From Panaeolus papilionaceus (taxonomy: Eukaryota > Basidiomycota > Agaricomycetes > Agaricales): a DNA stretch of 64,000 nucleotides. Location: positions 744,001 through 808,000 of the forward strand of contig JADNRZ010000003.1 in the NCBI GenBank assembly GCA_015501605.1, in the 5' to 3' direction. Under the pieces are notes generated by a model, which worked only from the letters and a program-made list of their open reading frames with translations, made no database searches and was not told where the DNA came from. Positions 9,921 through 21,358 of the stretch are shown here, one piece after another (the stretch's first letter is position 1; each line of letters starts with the position of its first letter). Made by a program: the position numbers and the translations under genes.

Positions 9921-12398
9921 TAATCCTCTTTGGGCCAACTGGAAATCTGGGAGGCTTGACCCTCAACCACAAATGAATGGCTCAGGCTTTGTTCAGCTCC
10001 AATATCAACGGTCAACTTGTACGTTCCTGGATACACCCAAAGGTTCCCATCCTTGTCAGCACAAGCGATAGAGCCAAGAGTAACCTTCAAGGATGCGGTT
10101 TGCTGAGATCCTGCCTTGATATCGTGCAAACGGGTGTAAGAAATGAGTCGCTTGTTGGGAGATGGAGCAGGCCCAGCGTTGCCGCTGACGAATAAAAGCG
10201 CAGCATAGTCAGAGGCGACTTTGCCAGTATTTTTGACGACGACCTCGAAGGTGTCGAAGGTGTTGAGGTCTAATTTTTTATCGCTTGCTGGGTGTGGTCC
10301 TAGTCCTGGAGGTGCAGGGTATCGGTCTCGAGGTTGCTTGCCCCAGCTCAAGGCGAAGGTGGTATAGTGGAGACCAAGACCGAACTCGAAAACGGGAGTT
10401 CCCTTATACCACATGTAGGTTCGGCCAGGGCTGGTGGCACTTGGTCGAAGAGACATGTCGGTCATTGGAACTTGGTTCACGTAGTCGGCTGGGTACTGTT
10501 AGGGGGAGGTGACCTGAAGGGGCAGCTTTTCCGCTGATAATATCAGCGAGCGCAGTTCCTCCACTTTGTCCTGGATATCCGCCCCAAATAATAGCATTCA
10601 CCTGATGAGAAAAGGTCATCAGTATTCCTCTTTAAATGATTTAAAAAATCTTTGTTTCACTTACCTGTTTGCTGTTCTTCAGGACCGTGCTGTCGACCTG
10701 GCCACCTCCAAACTGCATCACAACCAAAGGTTTTCCGAGCTTGCTGAGCTGCGAAACCAGGTCAAGCTGGACGCCCGGCCATGTGATCTCGATGCGATCC
10801 AGAGCCTCTTGTTCAATCGTCCCATCGATGCCACCTGCAAAGACAATGGCATCTGCAGCCCGTGCTGCAGCAAGAGCAGCTGCGAAACCAGCTGTCGAAG
10901 TCCCCGTGAGATTGGTGCCTTAGGTGTAGGTAGCCTTGTACCCTGCGTTCACAGCTCCCTGGTATGGGCTGACGAGGAAGGGTGCGGGGCCGTAGTAGTT
11001 GCCCTGCATTAGTTCGGTAGCGTTTGCCCAGGGACCAACAAAGGCGATAGACTTGATGTTACTCTTGAAAGGCAAGGTTCCATCGTTCTTGAGAAGAACA
11101 ATTCCTTCAAGAGCAGCTTTGTAGGCCAACGCTTTAGCGGGAGGAGTGTTGACATTGGTCCAGCTGATCTGGCGGTAAGGTTGTTTCTCGGCTGGATCAA
11201 AGTATCCCAATCTGTAAGCGATGTTAATACTACATCGAGCCAATAAACTTTACCCGCAGATGCTTACCGGACTAATGATGAGTATTGTCGAATCAAAGCC
11301 CTTTCCAGGCCAGCCCTCGTGATAAGAGACTGCTTCAAAGCCTCAGGTAGCTGGTCTGAGTAGGTGGTTCCACAGTCGACGTCAGTACCAGCCTTGATGG
11401 CGTCAGCCGCAGCCTGGGGATAGTTGGAGGTAAAGTTATGGGTACTGATAATGGTGTCGACGGCGTCACAGTCAGCTGTGACCCAGCCAGTCTCACTGGA
11501 AGCCCCAATAGTCGCGAAGAAGTGTCTGGAGAAGATAGGAGTTCGCGCAGGCAGGAATCCCGTCGACGGAGTTGAAGCTGCACATCACAGAGGCAACCTT
11601 CGCATCACGAACACAGGTCTGTAACGGAGCCAAGTAGTATTCGCTCATGTCCTGAAGCGTGACGCGGGCGTCAAACGTGCCACGGTGCACGTCTTTCCAA
11701 TTCTCTAGATCGTAGGCAGCGTAGTGCTTGCAATCGGCGACTATTTTGTAGTACGGCTTAGGGTCTATGCCTCCTTGGAGACCTGTGACGAGGCTGTAAA
11801 CATATTGCGATATGTGGAATGGGTCCTCTCCAGGCGTTTCTTGACCTCTACCCCAGCGTGGATTTTTGAAGGGGTTGATGTTTGGCGTCTAGAAGTCGAT
11901 ACCGGCGCGGTGGTCATCGTTAAATGCACGGACCTCAGTGCTGATGATGGCGGCAATATCGTTAATGAGCTTGTCGTCGAATGCTGCCCCCATGGTGATT
12001 GGCTGGGGAAAACTGGTCGCTGCTGAAGTTTCCTGTTTGAGTGAAGAAAACTCCAGGAGCACCAGCAACGCCATGCTTCAATATAGGGATTGTATCAACG
12101 TCTGCTCGCGATATAGACTATGACAACCTACGAGTGCTTCGGACCACCATTGGTATGGAGGTAAGGCTGACCTTGGGACACCGGGGGATAGGTTGACTGT
12201 GTTGGCCATCAATTCGTCGTCCTTGAATTTAGAAACGATAGCTTTGGCCCGAGTGATGGCATCCTTTGATGTATCGCAGACGGTATTGCCTTTGAGGGGA
12301 GGTTGGGTACAGTCAGGAAACGCGTAACTGAACGCTGCTGCCTTGTGCAGGCAACAAGCTAGCGTGACGAAAAAGCTGAGTGAGGTTTTCAATGCCAT
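9920..12398 (-). pseudogene. GH3 beta-xylosidase, multiply disrupted
   Basis: Homology to secreted fungal GH3 exo-1,4-beta-xylosidases covers the full length: signal peptide MALKTSLSFFVTLACCLHKA, EAL|HGVAGAPGVFF, NPRWGRGQETPGEDPF, ADCKHYAAYDLENW, ADCDAVDTI with the nucleophile aspartate, [14 protein letters not shown] and a C-terminal fibronectin-III-like region ending in SSWPKED. The frame is broken five times: 1-nt shifts near 12019-12025 and 11496-11502, a TAG at 11889-11891 where the family has Trp (F-W-T-P-N), a TAA at 10920-10922 before GTNLTG, and a net 2-nt loss near 10494-10502 (LTxQYPADYV). Introns at 12076-12131, about 11223-11267 and about 10604-10665 still look functional. Start chosen at 12398 because it opens the signal peptide 49 bases below a TATA box. 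Probably a recently dead gene; assembly error is possible but unlikely to explain two stops. Confidence 0.88.
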
Positions 12399-13447
12399 GA
12401 AACTGGGAAAGTCCTTGCTGCTATCCGTCATATGTTTACCCCAGCCTTTATACACATCTTATTGCACCCCGTACCCAATTTACTGACAACCATTTCTACC
12501 TGCTGGCCTCCTCAATACAGCGAGTTTTGAAATTGGACCAGCAATATCTTCTCGTGATACTCGAGCGCATCGCCGCCGTCAGTTGAAGGTTCATGGAACA
12601 TCCCTGAGTTCTTCTAACAGTGCGGGTGCTCTTTGTCTGGACGCCGACCATGCTTGCATCTAGACAAAAAAAGGTGGATCACTGGTAGGTAGACTGCTTC
12701 TGTCAACTGAAGCACTCGATGGCTCCACTGGAGGATAACCATGTACTCATGCTATGACAGGCATAATATTAATCTAATAATAGTTAGATACGGGACACTT
12801 GTATGAAACCAGTTTATATGCCCTACTTACGTTCAAATTCATTGGTCCCAGTCCAAGTTCAGGTCTGATTCATGTTTGACAACTTGAAGTCGCCAGCTGG
12901 GACATGTAATTCTACCCCATTGATTCCAATTCAAGATCTCAACCTTAATGGCTGTATGGACTCGAGCTGTGTTAGGTTTGAATACTACCTCTTGTTTCGA
13001 CGTGTTTTCCGAGATTCGGCAATCCTTCCTTTCTCCCATCGTCCACCATTCCGGGCGTCATTAATCCAGAGTTAATCCGCAGAAGACGATGTGATAATGG
13101 ATGGAATAGAAGAATTATTTATAACTGTGAGCTGCTGTGACTTTGCTAGGGCTATTGAAAATCCTGATGATGAGCAAGAAGAAGAGTGTCACGAACTTGC
13201 GTACGAGATGAACAAGAATAGCATTCTTGTAACCTGCTGTCACAAGCCAGTAGCAGTCATTGTGGTGGTAATTATGACTCGGCTTGCAATTCTTCCACCT
13301 TCAACTTCAAGTCCTTTTTACGTTCGAAGATTTGACAACTCATAAAGCATTGAACATCCAAACGTATGCGTGAGTCAATCGAGTTGTGTTGTATGCTTTA
13401 AACTAGAGTTTCAGCTCTCTGTTGCCTACTCGTAACAGCCATCGGAA
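12399..13447. other. divergent intergenic region
   Basis: About 1.05 kb. A TATAAA on the minus strand (12447-12452) sits 49 bases upstream of the GH3 start. Open frames up to 84 codons show no domain or coding bias that I recognise. Confidence 0.5.
12447..12452 (-). promoter_or_regulatory. TATA box of the GH3 pseudogene
   Basis: TATAAA on the minus strand, 49 bases above the start codon at 12398. The promoter core therefore looks intact although the coding frame is broken. Confidence 0.5.
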
Positions 13448-15358
13448 ATGTCTGTGGAAGAGCCATCGACCATTCAGAAATCTTCACCCTTCTCCCATTT
13501 ATTTGGAGGGAACGCGGCCTTGCAAGAAGAGGACTATCAAAATGTCAAAAGGCATTTGGCAGGGTCGAACGTTAAGATCGCCTCACTTGATGCAGAACTA
13601 GATGAGTTACAAAGTCGCGTCAATGCCCTGAAATTCAAGAGGGACATCCTCCAGCAGGACGTCGATTTTCACAAACCCCTTGTATCAGCTATTCGCCGAC
13701 TCCCTTTTGATATTTTAGAGCAGATTTTCTATTATAGCTTGCCCACAACACGAAATGTGGCCATGAGTACCCTCGACGCGCCCTTGAAGTTTGCCAGGGT
13801 GTGTTCTTCATGGAGATCAGCGGTCTACGCAGCACCCCGACTATGGTCTAGCCTCCACATTGCAATTCCCTCCTTTTCCCATCGTTCTTTCGACAACGTC
13901 ACCTTTGGATCCCATGGTTTTCCTGCACACAAGCAAGCGAACGAAGAGAGGCAATCAGAAATCGATATCACTTACAAGCGAATGCGAGGTGCGATGGAAT
14001 GGCTCAAACGATCTAATCCTTATCCCATTTCACTATCCATTGCTCTTCGATCCCACGACAACGCCGTACCAGATGTTTTGAACGCCATTTTCACCACTAT
14101 ATTTAATTTTGCCGATAGATGGGCCAATATCGACTTCGATCTTCCTTTTTCCCAACGCGCTTTTCATATGCTCAGCTCAGTCACAAAGGAGAAGCTGAGC
14201 CACCTTCATACCTTGCGGCTGAAATGGTCGCACACACCTATGCCTTCCGCTATAGCCCATCCAGAATGGTTCAGGACCCATTTGATGCTAGCTCCTAATC
14301 TTCAACGATTCCAGATGATTGGGTTCTCTCAGGGGTTTAAACTTAACATTGCTTGGTCTCAATTGACAGAATTGACTATTGAAGACTGTGCCTTGCCCTC
14401 AGATGCAGCTCGGGATATTCTCTCCAAGTGCCCCAAACTCCGCCTCTGTCGACTACACATTTCACGTACTCCCGGGCCCACGCAACTCATCGATTCACGT
14501 ATAATCTACTTGAACGACCTCGAGTCGTTTGCGCTGATTGAACGCGGTGCTTTTCCTGCACGAATACGTGCTCCTAAAATACGCAGGCTAATTCACGAGG
14601 CGTGTCGCGACCACAACGTCCCACCTCATCAACGTTTTGATGTCTTCGAGCTTACCAGAAAGGCGAACCTACCAACTAATCTCCCCATATACACTCTAGA
14701 AGCAGTTACCTTTGATCCCACAACGACCAAGCAAGATCAGGCTCTTGATTTTATAGGCTATACCCCCAACCTACGCGAACTTCGCCTGGAGTCACCGAAG
14801 TCACAAATCAACACTCCCGAAAGGACATGGATGTCAACCTACGAGTTCAAAATCGGAGACGATTTTATCAAGGCTTTGACCCCGGACATCAGCAGCCACA
14901 TAGGCGACAACACACCGCTCGACTTACCACTTACATCCACCCCAGACATGGTTGCATCTCAGTCTGGCAGTCTGTGTCCGAAACTCGTGCACTTTGAGTG
15001 TACGAGCCGCACAGGCTTCTCTGAAACTGCCCTACTCGCATTTATTCACAACAGACTTAAACTCAGCACAAGATGTGAGGGCGGTGGTCCTCCTCTGTTC
15101 TCCGCTCTTCAGCAAGTTACCGTCGATTTCGAGCGGGTTAAAGGGCTGGATATCCGTGAGGAGCTTCGTGTTGCAGGCCTTCGTCACTTTTTGGAACCAC
15201 CCACCTCAGTGACCTTGCAACTAGATTTGATTTATCATTCTCGAAAGGATGGATATGCTAATGCGGAAATCATGTCACCATGGAATGGATTGCGATCTAG
15301 GGAAATGATACCAGAGAGCGTTGATTGGGTCATCGATGAGCAGAGTTTGTACGCCTGA
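13448..15358 (+). CDS. F-box protein, agaricomycete expansion family (copy A)
   Basis: Single-exon gene of 636 codons. Residues ~45-75 form a heptad-like coiled coil (LDAELDELQSRVNALKFKRD). An F-box-like motif follows at ~80-125: RRLPFDILEQIFYYSLP, then ARVCSSWRSAVYAAPRLWS. The rest is a leucine-spaced repeat region resembling irregular LRRs (LTELTIEDCALPS). F-box proteins recruit substrates to SCF ubiquitin ligases through Skp1; the leucine-rich part would bind the substrate, which is unknown. The next gene, at 15526-17379 on the other strand, is a close paralogue with the same architecture. Intronless and full length. Confidence 0.85.
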   Translation: MSVEEPSTIQKSSPFSHLFGGNAALQEEDYQNVKRHLAGSNVKIASLDAELDELQSRVNALKFKRDILQQDVDFHKPLVSAIRRLPFDILEQIFYYSLPTTRNVAMSTLDAPLKFARVCSSWRSAVYAAPRLWSSLHIAIPSFSHRSFDNVTFGSHGFPAHKQANEERQSEIDITYKRMRGAMEWLKRSNPYPISLSIALRSHDNAVPDVLNAIFTTIFNFADRWANIDFDLPFSQRAFHMLSSVTKEKLSHLHTLRLKWSHTPMPSAIAHPEWFRTHLMLAPNLQRFQMIGFSQGFKLNIAWSQLTELTIEDCALPSDAARDILSKCPKLRLCRLHISRTPGPTQLIDSRIIYLNDLESFALIERGAFPARIRAPKIRRLIHEACRDHNVPPHQRFDVFELTRKANLPTNLPIYTLEAVTFDPTTTKQDQALDFIGYTPNLRELRLESPKSQINTPERTWMSTYEFKIGDDFIKALTPDISSHIGDNTPLDLPLTSTPDMVASQSGSLCPKLVHFECTSRTGFSETALLAFIHNRLKLSTRCEGGGPPLFSALQQVTVDFERVKGLDIREELRVAGLRHFLEPPTSVTLQLDLIYHSRKDGYANAEIMSPWNGLRSREMIPESVDWVIDEQSLYA

Positions 15359-15525
15359 ATGGATGAAAGACTGCCAACACTATATAGATATGCAGAGTTG
15401 ATGTTGCCCTTGAAGTTTGAATTGCGACGGGAGAATGTATGTATATTGCTGAATATCTACATCCTACATTACCATTATGCAGACCTGCTTTTACGCTCGC
15501 AATAGCTATTTCGTATTGATTACCA

Positions 15526-17379
15526 CTATAAAAGGTCGCCCTGCGTACCTACACAAGTTATCCATTCAGGGACCGCCTCCCTGGATCTAATACCTTTCCA
15601 TGGCGAAAGTTGACCCGAGTTGGACGACTGTTTAAGCACTTCTTTGTACATCAACCTCAGGTCAATGCCAGTGGCTGTGGTGTGTGTCGATGAGGAACAG
15701 TTGAGCTTGCCTCGCAATTCTGCGACAATGTCCACTGTAGCGGGGCGGTCGAACTTCACGACCACTTGCCGAAGGGGAAGACATGATTGAAGATTTGGTT
15801 CTAGCGCTGTCATAGCGCGATGCGTCATAGAGGTGCTTAGGCGGCTGCGAACAAATGCCAACAAGGTTTCATCTGTAAATCCTACACGAGTGGTGCATCT
15901 AAAAATCTGTAGCTTGGGACAAAGGGTGCTCCGAGAATCGAGGATCGTATGCTCGTTTTCCATATCTTTCAGAGCAAGACGCGGTCTCTCCATCGCTGGT
16001 ATCAGCGCCGAAAGAAATCCATCCCCAAGCTCAGATCTAGAGTTCCATTTCCATTCCACGCATCCAAGATGTGTGCTTGGAGTCTCCAGATACAGTTCCT
16101 TTACGTTTGGGGCGAGTGATAAAAATTCCGTGATCGTCTCCGGGAGGATCGTGGTAGGGTCAAGAATCAAAACCTCCAGACTGTGCCCTGTCGGATAGCC
16201 TTCTTGGTCTCTTATCAGTTCAAACATGTCGAAATGCTCCCGATCGTATCTATAGGCTTCGTAGGCGAACCGTTTCAGGTTTGGCGCGCGGATGTTTGCC
16301 GTAAATGAACGCCGTTCGATAAGTGTAAATGATTCGAGATGAACAAGGTGAATGATGGGGCGGTCGACGGTCTGAGTGGGAAGCGAAGGGCGGGAGATAT
16401 GAAGTCTGCAGTGACGAAGATTGGGACTTTCAGAGAGAATTCGCTCTGCATCGCCGGAGGGTAGGTCGCAATCCTCAATGGTGAGTTCAGTTATCTGGGA
16501 CCAAGCAGTCTCGACATTGTATGCACCAGGAATCCCGATGAGGTGAAGTGCTTCGAGATTGGGTGCAAGGAAAAGCTCGGTTTTGAACCAGTTTAGTGGC
16601 GCCGTTAGCGCAAGAGCTCCCGGTACAAGGCATGTAAGGCGAAGACTACGCAGATGCGGCGTGTTCTCTGGAGAAAGCAACCGGATCCTATCGAATGGAT
16701 TGTTTGGTGAAAATGGCAGTTCGATGTCAATGTCGGCCCACCGCTCCGCAAATGAGAGGACAGTGTCCCACATAATGTCGAGCACTTCAGAAAGGACGTA
16801 GTCATGAGACCCGCAGGAAACTGAAATGGAAACAGGGTAGTGAAGGCCTCGTTCCAGCCATTCCATAGCTGTTCGCATTCGTCGCAATGCGAGATTAATG
16901 TCGTGTTTTCTCACTGCTTCACCAACCAGCATAGGTGGCGAAGGCAGCCCTCCGTACATTGCTGGTCGCACAAGTGATGCGGGGACGGCTAAATGGAGTC
17001 TTGTCCATAGTCGAGGTGACTGATAAACGACGGATCTCCAGTAGGAGCAGACCCGGGCATACTTTAGTGGCGCGTCCATGGTGCTCATCGTGGGGTTTCG
17101 CGTTTCAGGTAGACAATGGAACAGGATTTGTTCGAGGATTTCGAAGGGTATGCGTCGTGCGGTCGATATAATAGGTCTGTGAAGTGCAATATCTCCTTGC
17201 AAAGCAGATCGTGTGCGTTGAAGAGATTGTAAATGTCCCAAGAGTTGTGCAATTTCCTCGTCGAGGACTGCAGACTTTTTGGTTAATTCTGAGAGGTGTC
17301 CCCGGATGGCGACTTCTTCTTCCTCTGAAGGGCAGATATTCCCCTCGAGCAGTCGCTTCGAACATAAGAGCGTGGCCAT
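15526..17379 (-). CDS. F-box protein, agaricomycete expansion family (copy B)
   Basis: Single-exon gene of 617 codons, convergent with copy A and only 167 bases from it. Shared segments include a coiled-coil start, ARRIPFEILEQILFHCLPET, MSTMDAPLKYARVCSYWRS, QITELTIEDCDLPSGDAERI, HLESFTLIERRSFTANIRAP and a C-terminal SPWKGIRSREAVPEW that matches SPWNGLRSREMIPES in copy A. Expected role is substrate recognition in an SCF ligase. The inverted tail-to-tail order indicates an inverted duplication with later divergence. Start at 17379 gives the coiled coil and F-box complete. Confidence 0.85.
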   Translation of the reverse strand: MATLLCSKRLLEGNICPSEEEEVAIRGHLSELTKKSAVLDEEIAQLLGHLQSLQRTRSALQGDIALHRPIISTARRIPFEILEQILFHCLPETRNPTMSTMDAPLKYARVCSYWRSVVYQSPRLWTRLHLAVPASLVRPAMYGGLPSPPMLVGEAVRKHDINLALRRMRTAMEWLERGLHYPVSISVSCGSHDYVLSEVLDIMWDTVLSFAERWADIDIELPFSPNNPFDRIRLLSPENTPHLRSLRLTCLVPGALALTAPLNWFKTELFLAPNLEALHLIGIPGAYNVETAWSQITELTIEDCDLPSGDAERILSESPNLRHCRLHISRPSLPTQTVDRPIIHLVHLESFTLIERRSFTANIRAPNLKRFAYEAYRYDREHFDMFELIRDQEGYPTGHSLEVLILDPTTILPETITEFLSLAPNVKELYLETPSTHLGCVEWKWNSRSELGDGFLSALIPAMERPRLALKDMENEHTILDSRSTLCPKLQIFRCTTRVGFTDETLLAFVRSRLSTSMTHRAMTALEPNLQSCLPLRQVVVKFDRPATVDIVAELRGKLNCSSSTHTTATGIDLRLMYKEVLKQSSNSGQLSPWKGIRSREAVPEWITCVGTQGDLL

Positions 17380-18146
17380 ACTGGTCCTATGGATTGTGTC
17401 AGCACATATTCGTAAATGTCTAGCATCATGCAGACCACGTACTCAATGGTTTCAAACTATTAGAGACTCTTGACGCGTGACCAAGTCAACGGAAACAGAG
17501 GCAAACGAGAGAATGCGGATTGCAAGGCAGCTTGAGGATTATATATGCAGGACCCTTCAGCCCACATCGCCCCAGTTCTCCTCTTTGCCCATCCCAAATC
17601 AGCGCTCACGAGTGTCTTGGGATTCATCTCAAAAACCGACGTATCGGAGCATGAGTGGGACGATAACCCTGCTGGTCAACGATTGAATATAAAATGTCAA
17701 GTTCAACGTTACTTGACCACGTACATACACCAGGGCCGAGCATTTCCAATGAATTTAGTTGGAAGGGGTGAACGAACCTATTCATATTAAACTTTGATTT
17801 GACAATGACGCAGCGGCGCATGGCCAGGCCTAATCAGCTGATACACCCACAATTTCTCACTCAAGAAAGTTGAAACCGCAAAAATGCACTGGCGGAGGCC
17901 GCGCAGAGTCGAATATCCCGGAGCTGTGCAACATCTAATGCGGCGAGTATTGAAGTCCCGGGAGCGTCGGAATCTTGTTCACCTCAGCACACACTGCTAG
18001 ATGCGGGAATGCAGACCTTACTAGGCTACAATCCATAGGATCAGAAAAAAAAGTCGATAACATGTGCTGGTAATACATAAATGACAGAAGCTACATCACA
18101 GCTGACGTCAAGCCAGCAAAAGGGGGTATGACTCAGAACTCAGCGG
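17380..18146. other. intergenic region
   Basis: About 770 bases holding the upstream region of F-box copy B and the 3' region of KRE6. Short open frames only. Confidence 0.5.
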
Positions 18147-20857
18147 TTAGCACTGGTCGATTAACTTGTTTTTCGGCCAAGGGTTCCCAACGTCGCTCCA
18201 TAGTGTAAAGTTTGCGTTGGTGTAAGCATCCATATGTCTGTATAAATCATCAGCGACACATGCTCTCCAGCGAGGTTTAAACACAAACCTGTTAATGTAG
18301 TCAGCTGTTGGGTAATCTGGTGGATCGCAACCAATGTTGGCGGCGCCTGCGGGCTGGTAAACCCGAATATAGTCGACGCTCATGGTAGCAGGGAATATCA
18401 AATTCTCTAAATCAATGGTTCCGAATTTTGGGGAGATACCAAGGTTGGCAATGATGTACTGGATTTCAAGTTTTAGTGGTGGAATTGATGAGATGTAAGG
18501 CATGGTGCGTACCATAGGTTCGGGAGGTACGGGTCGGGTGTTGACCTGGGAAATGGGATCAGGTCCAAGACCCGCTGCACGAACGGTCCAGGAGAGTTTG
18601 TTGTCGTTGACCCAAGTGATGTAACCGTCGTCGAATCTAAAGACCGTGTAAATAAAATTCAAGCAACCACAGTGGTGTACATACCCAGTCTTGTATTCAA
18701 ATCCATAGATGGCGAAACATCCTCCGGATCTTTCGTAACACGCTTGGTTAGTTGTTGCGAGACCACTGGTTGTCTGTTGAATAGCGCCTATTTGCAAGTT
18801 TGAGCGAAGGGGGGTAGACTTTCAGTAAAATGGGAACTTACTGCCGATGAATGTATTGAAAACGGTGTTGGGAGCATCATAAATGATCAAAGTATCAGAG
18901 TTGTTATTCCACCTATACTCGGCCTGCAGTTGCTTGTTTAATCGTCTAATCAAGTTGTTTTTAAAAAAGCTCACGTTGTATGGTGCCCACTGGGTTGAAA
19001 GTGAAACATGACCAACTCCGCCATCGACAATGGCTTCAAAGACGTCGATTTCAGGGGCTGCTCGCCCAACGTATGTGCCGTCACGTCGTATAGGACCAGG
19101 ATGATCTTCTCCAGCACAGGTGCAAGCACTGAGCCTCTGACCAGGAAGCAATGACTACAAAGTGTGAAGTCAGGCAAGTGCCAGGGCGAGGGATGCGCAA
19201 ACTTCATACCAGCTGTCCGCCAAATTCTGGATCCCCTCCTGTGAATGCAGCTGCTGGTTCTTGAGTTCCAGGGAATGATTGGTTTGCGAGGGTTCCAACG
19301 TCACATGAATCATATGTGTAGGGCCACTGCAGATGGCTTAGATCGCACAACGTCATTAAAGAGGGTATACATACCATTCCGTCCACGCTACCTCCATAAC
19401 CAGCTCGGCCTGATGTTCCAAACCTTCAATACGTCATAAGAAATAGAAATGGTGCTTTCGTACCGAGATTTCCCATAGACCAACTGCAGTGCATGTCAGA
19501 TGCCTGTATTCAAAATCTGACGGAAAGTAACTTACACGGCTGGCCACAACCCACTGACGGACGAAGAACCTGGTAACATTACACGAGCTAATAGCGCAAT
19601 TAGCACAAACAATCCAAGTCGGCTTTAGCGAACGTCGTACCTTCAAGAATTCCTCCAGTGAAGCAGAATTTATTCCTTTATATGGCGCTAATCGTCAGAT
19701 ATTTTTGATAGATATTGAATATCGGGTAACACTGACCATGATTGAATCTGTGGATAGATACTTTAGCTAGAGCTCGCCATGCTATTTTTGTATTACACTC
19801 ACCATTCCTGAACGGAAAGTCAGGTTATGATTCTGGCTTGGGTCGGCAACACGGTCCATCCTCAGGCGCAGTGCACCACCTTGGGTGGTTGCTGTGGATG
19901 CCTTGGTCAGGGTAGTAATAATTGCAAAGATGGTGCGAAGACGAACCTTGAGATGGGTCATACCACTCAAGATCTTGCTATATGGATTTCCTCGAGTTAA
20001 ATTCCTGACATTTCACACAAAATATAGCTACAAACCGTCGCCGCGTAGTACAAGTCGACTGCCTCCCAGAATGGATCGTCACCGGGGTAGAATGTTCGGC
20101 CATCCTCGTTGAACTCGTCTGAAAAGACCAGCACCATCTCTTCATTGGGGTTGGTGTAACTAGGCTTCGTGTAGAACTCTTTTGGAGTGTCGCGATCAAT
20201 CAGTCCAAAGTTACCTGTTATTTCGGGCAGCTGTCCTGATGCGTTGATTCCTCCCAGGTTGAAACCTCCTTGGCTGGTCATCCTCTTCTCGGTGAAATGC
20301 ACGATAAGGGGGTAGGCTTTATGAAACCATTTTGAGGAGAGAGAACATTGAGCAAGTACTTCGAAATGAACATACCAGCACTAGAAGGAGAGGTTAGAAT
20401 GGCCATCAAGATAAAAATAGAATGGTGATAACGCACAATAAGGCGATCAGACCGACGAACAAAATTACGAGGCATCCCATGTTCGTGAATGCTCGAGCAC
20501 TGAAGATGCCAGGGTCTGCATCATGGATCTGTGGGTTGTGGAGATCATCATCAGGATCCTTGGACCAGAGTTCAACACCCCAATCCTGTGGAGATGGCCC
20601 AAGTGAGTACTAGGAGGTGCAGGATGTCGTTAGTCTAAAAGTCGCTTTATTGTCTACTTCTCAGCCTAGCTACCTTGTCAGATAGGAAGGTCTACGATCA
20701 CGAAGTCAGAAGGTGTGTATGTTCAAAGGTTCTTTCTGAGCCATACCTGTGACCTGTGGGTCTCCGCCCTTGACGTTGTCGTTGCAAAAGAACTGGCCGT
20801 TGGTGTCCGGGTCAATGGCAGAATTGGAGCAGGATCTTTAGGATAGCGAAACGACAT
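18147..20857 (-). CDS. KRE6/SKN1-type beta-1,6-glucan synthesis protein (GH16 fold)
   Basis: Type II membrane glycoprotein of the secretory pathway needed for cell-wall beta-1,6-glucan. Cytosolic N-terminus MSFRYPKDPAPILPLTRTPT, then YSLGPSPQDWGVEL and one membrane span (GCLVILFVGLIAL..AAYPLIVHF). The lumenal part has QGGFNLGGINASGQLPEI, DDPFWEAVDLYYAAT, the GH16 ExDxxE element in APEIDVFEAIVDG, ATMSVDYIRVYQPAG, and the end DYPTADYINRHMDAYTNANF...KNKLIDQC typical of the family. About a dozen introns. Exons near the start are 20747-20857, 20437-20609, a five-base microexon 20376-20380, then one starting at 20316. The phase only works with that microexon. All conserved blocks could be joined without lesion, so the gene looks functional. 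Intermediate exon edges are approximate. Confidence 0.88.
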
Positions 20858-21358
20858 CGTAGATTGCAGATAATTTAGGAATCCTTCTCAAAAGGAGCCT
20901 GAGGAAAGTGCTCTCAGAGCAAAGGAATGAAGGACGAGTTGGACAAGAAGATGAAGGAAAAGAACAAGGGAATAATTAACAGATGATCGCTGTCAATGCT
21001 GGGCTATATTCGGTACTGATACCGTGACAAACATTACCACCTCATTTGTCGAGTTTATTGTGGGCTCTCTCATTGTAAAGATAAGTATTTGAACGTGTAT
21101 AACCAACATAACTATGCTACTTAGTATGAATCCCCAGCAGCCAAAATTTACAGGTGAAGCTTTAAAAGAACTTGTGTCCATTGGAGGCCCTTGTGTGGAG
21201 TATTTCAAGCAACCAGTGTGGATGCATGGCGACAAACAAATGCTTGGCATTCGTCGCTGTGATTAGCTTTCACGTGATTGTCCTATATTTAGAACTTTGG
21301 GCGGAGTTGTACTTATTGAAGGTGAACTCTTTTAACTTGACTTCAGTCAGAACAGTAA
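20858..21358. other. divergent intergenic region
   Basis: About 500 bases upstream of both KRE6 and the decayed F-box copy. The ORFs here are short and unremarkable. Confidence 0.5.
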
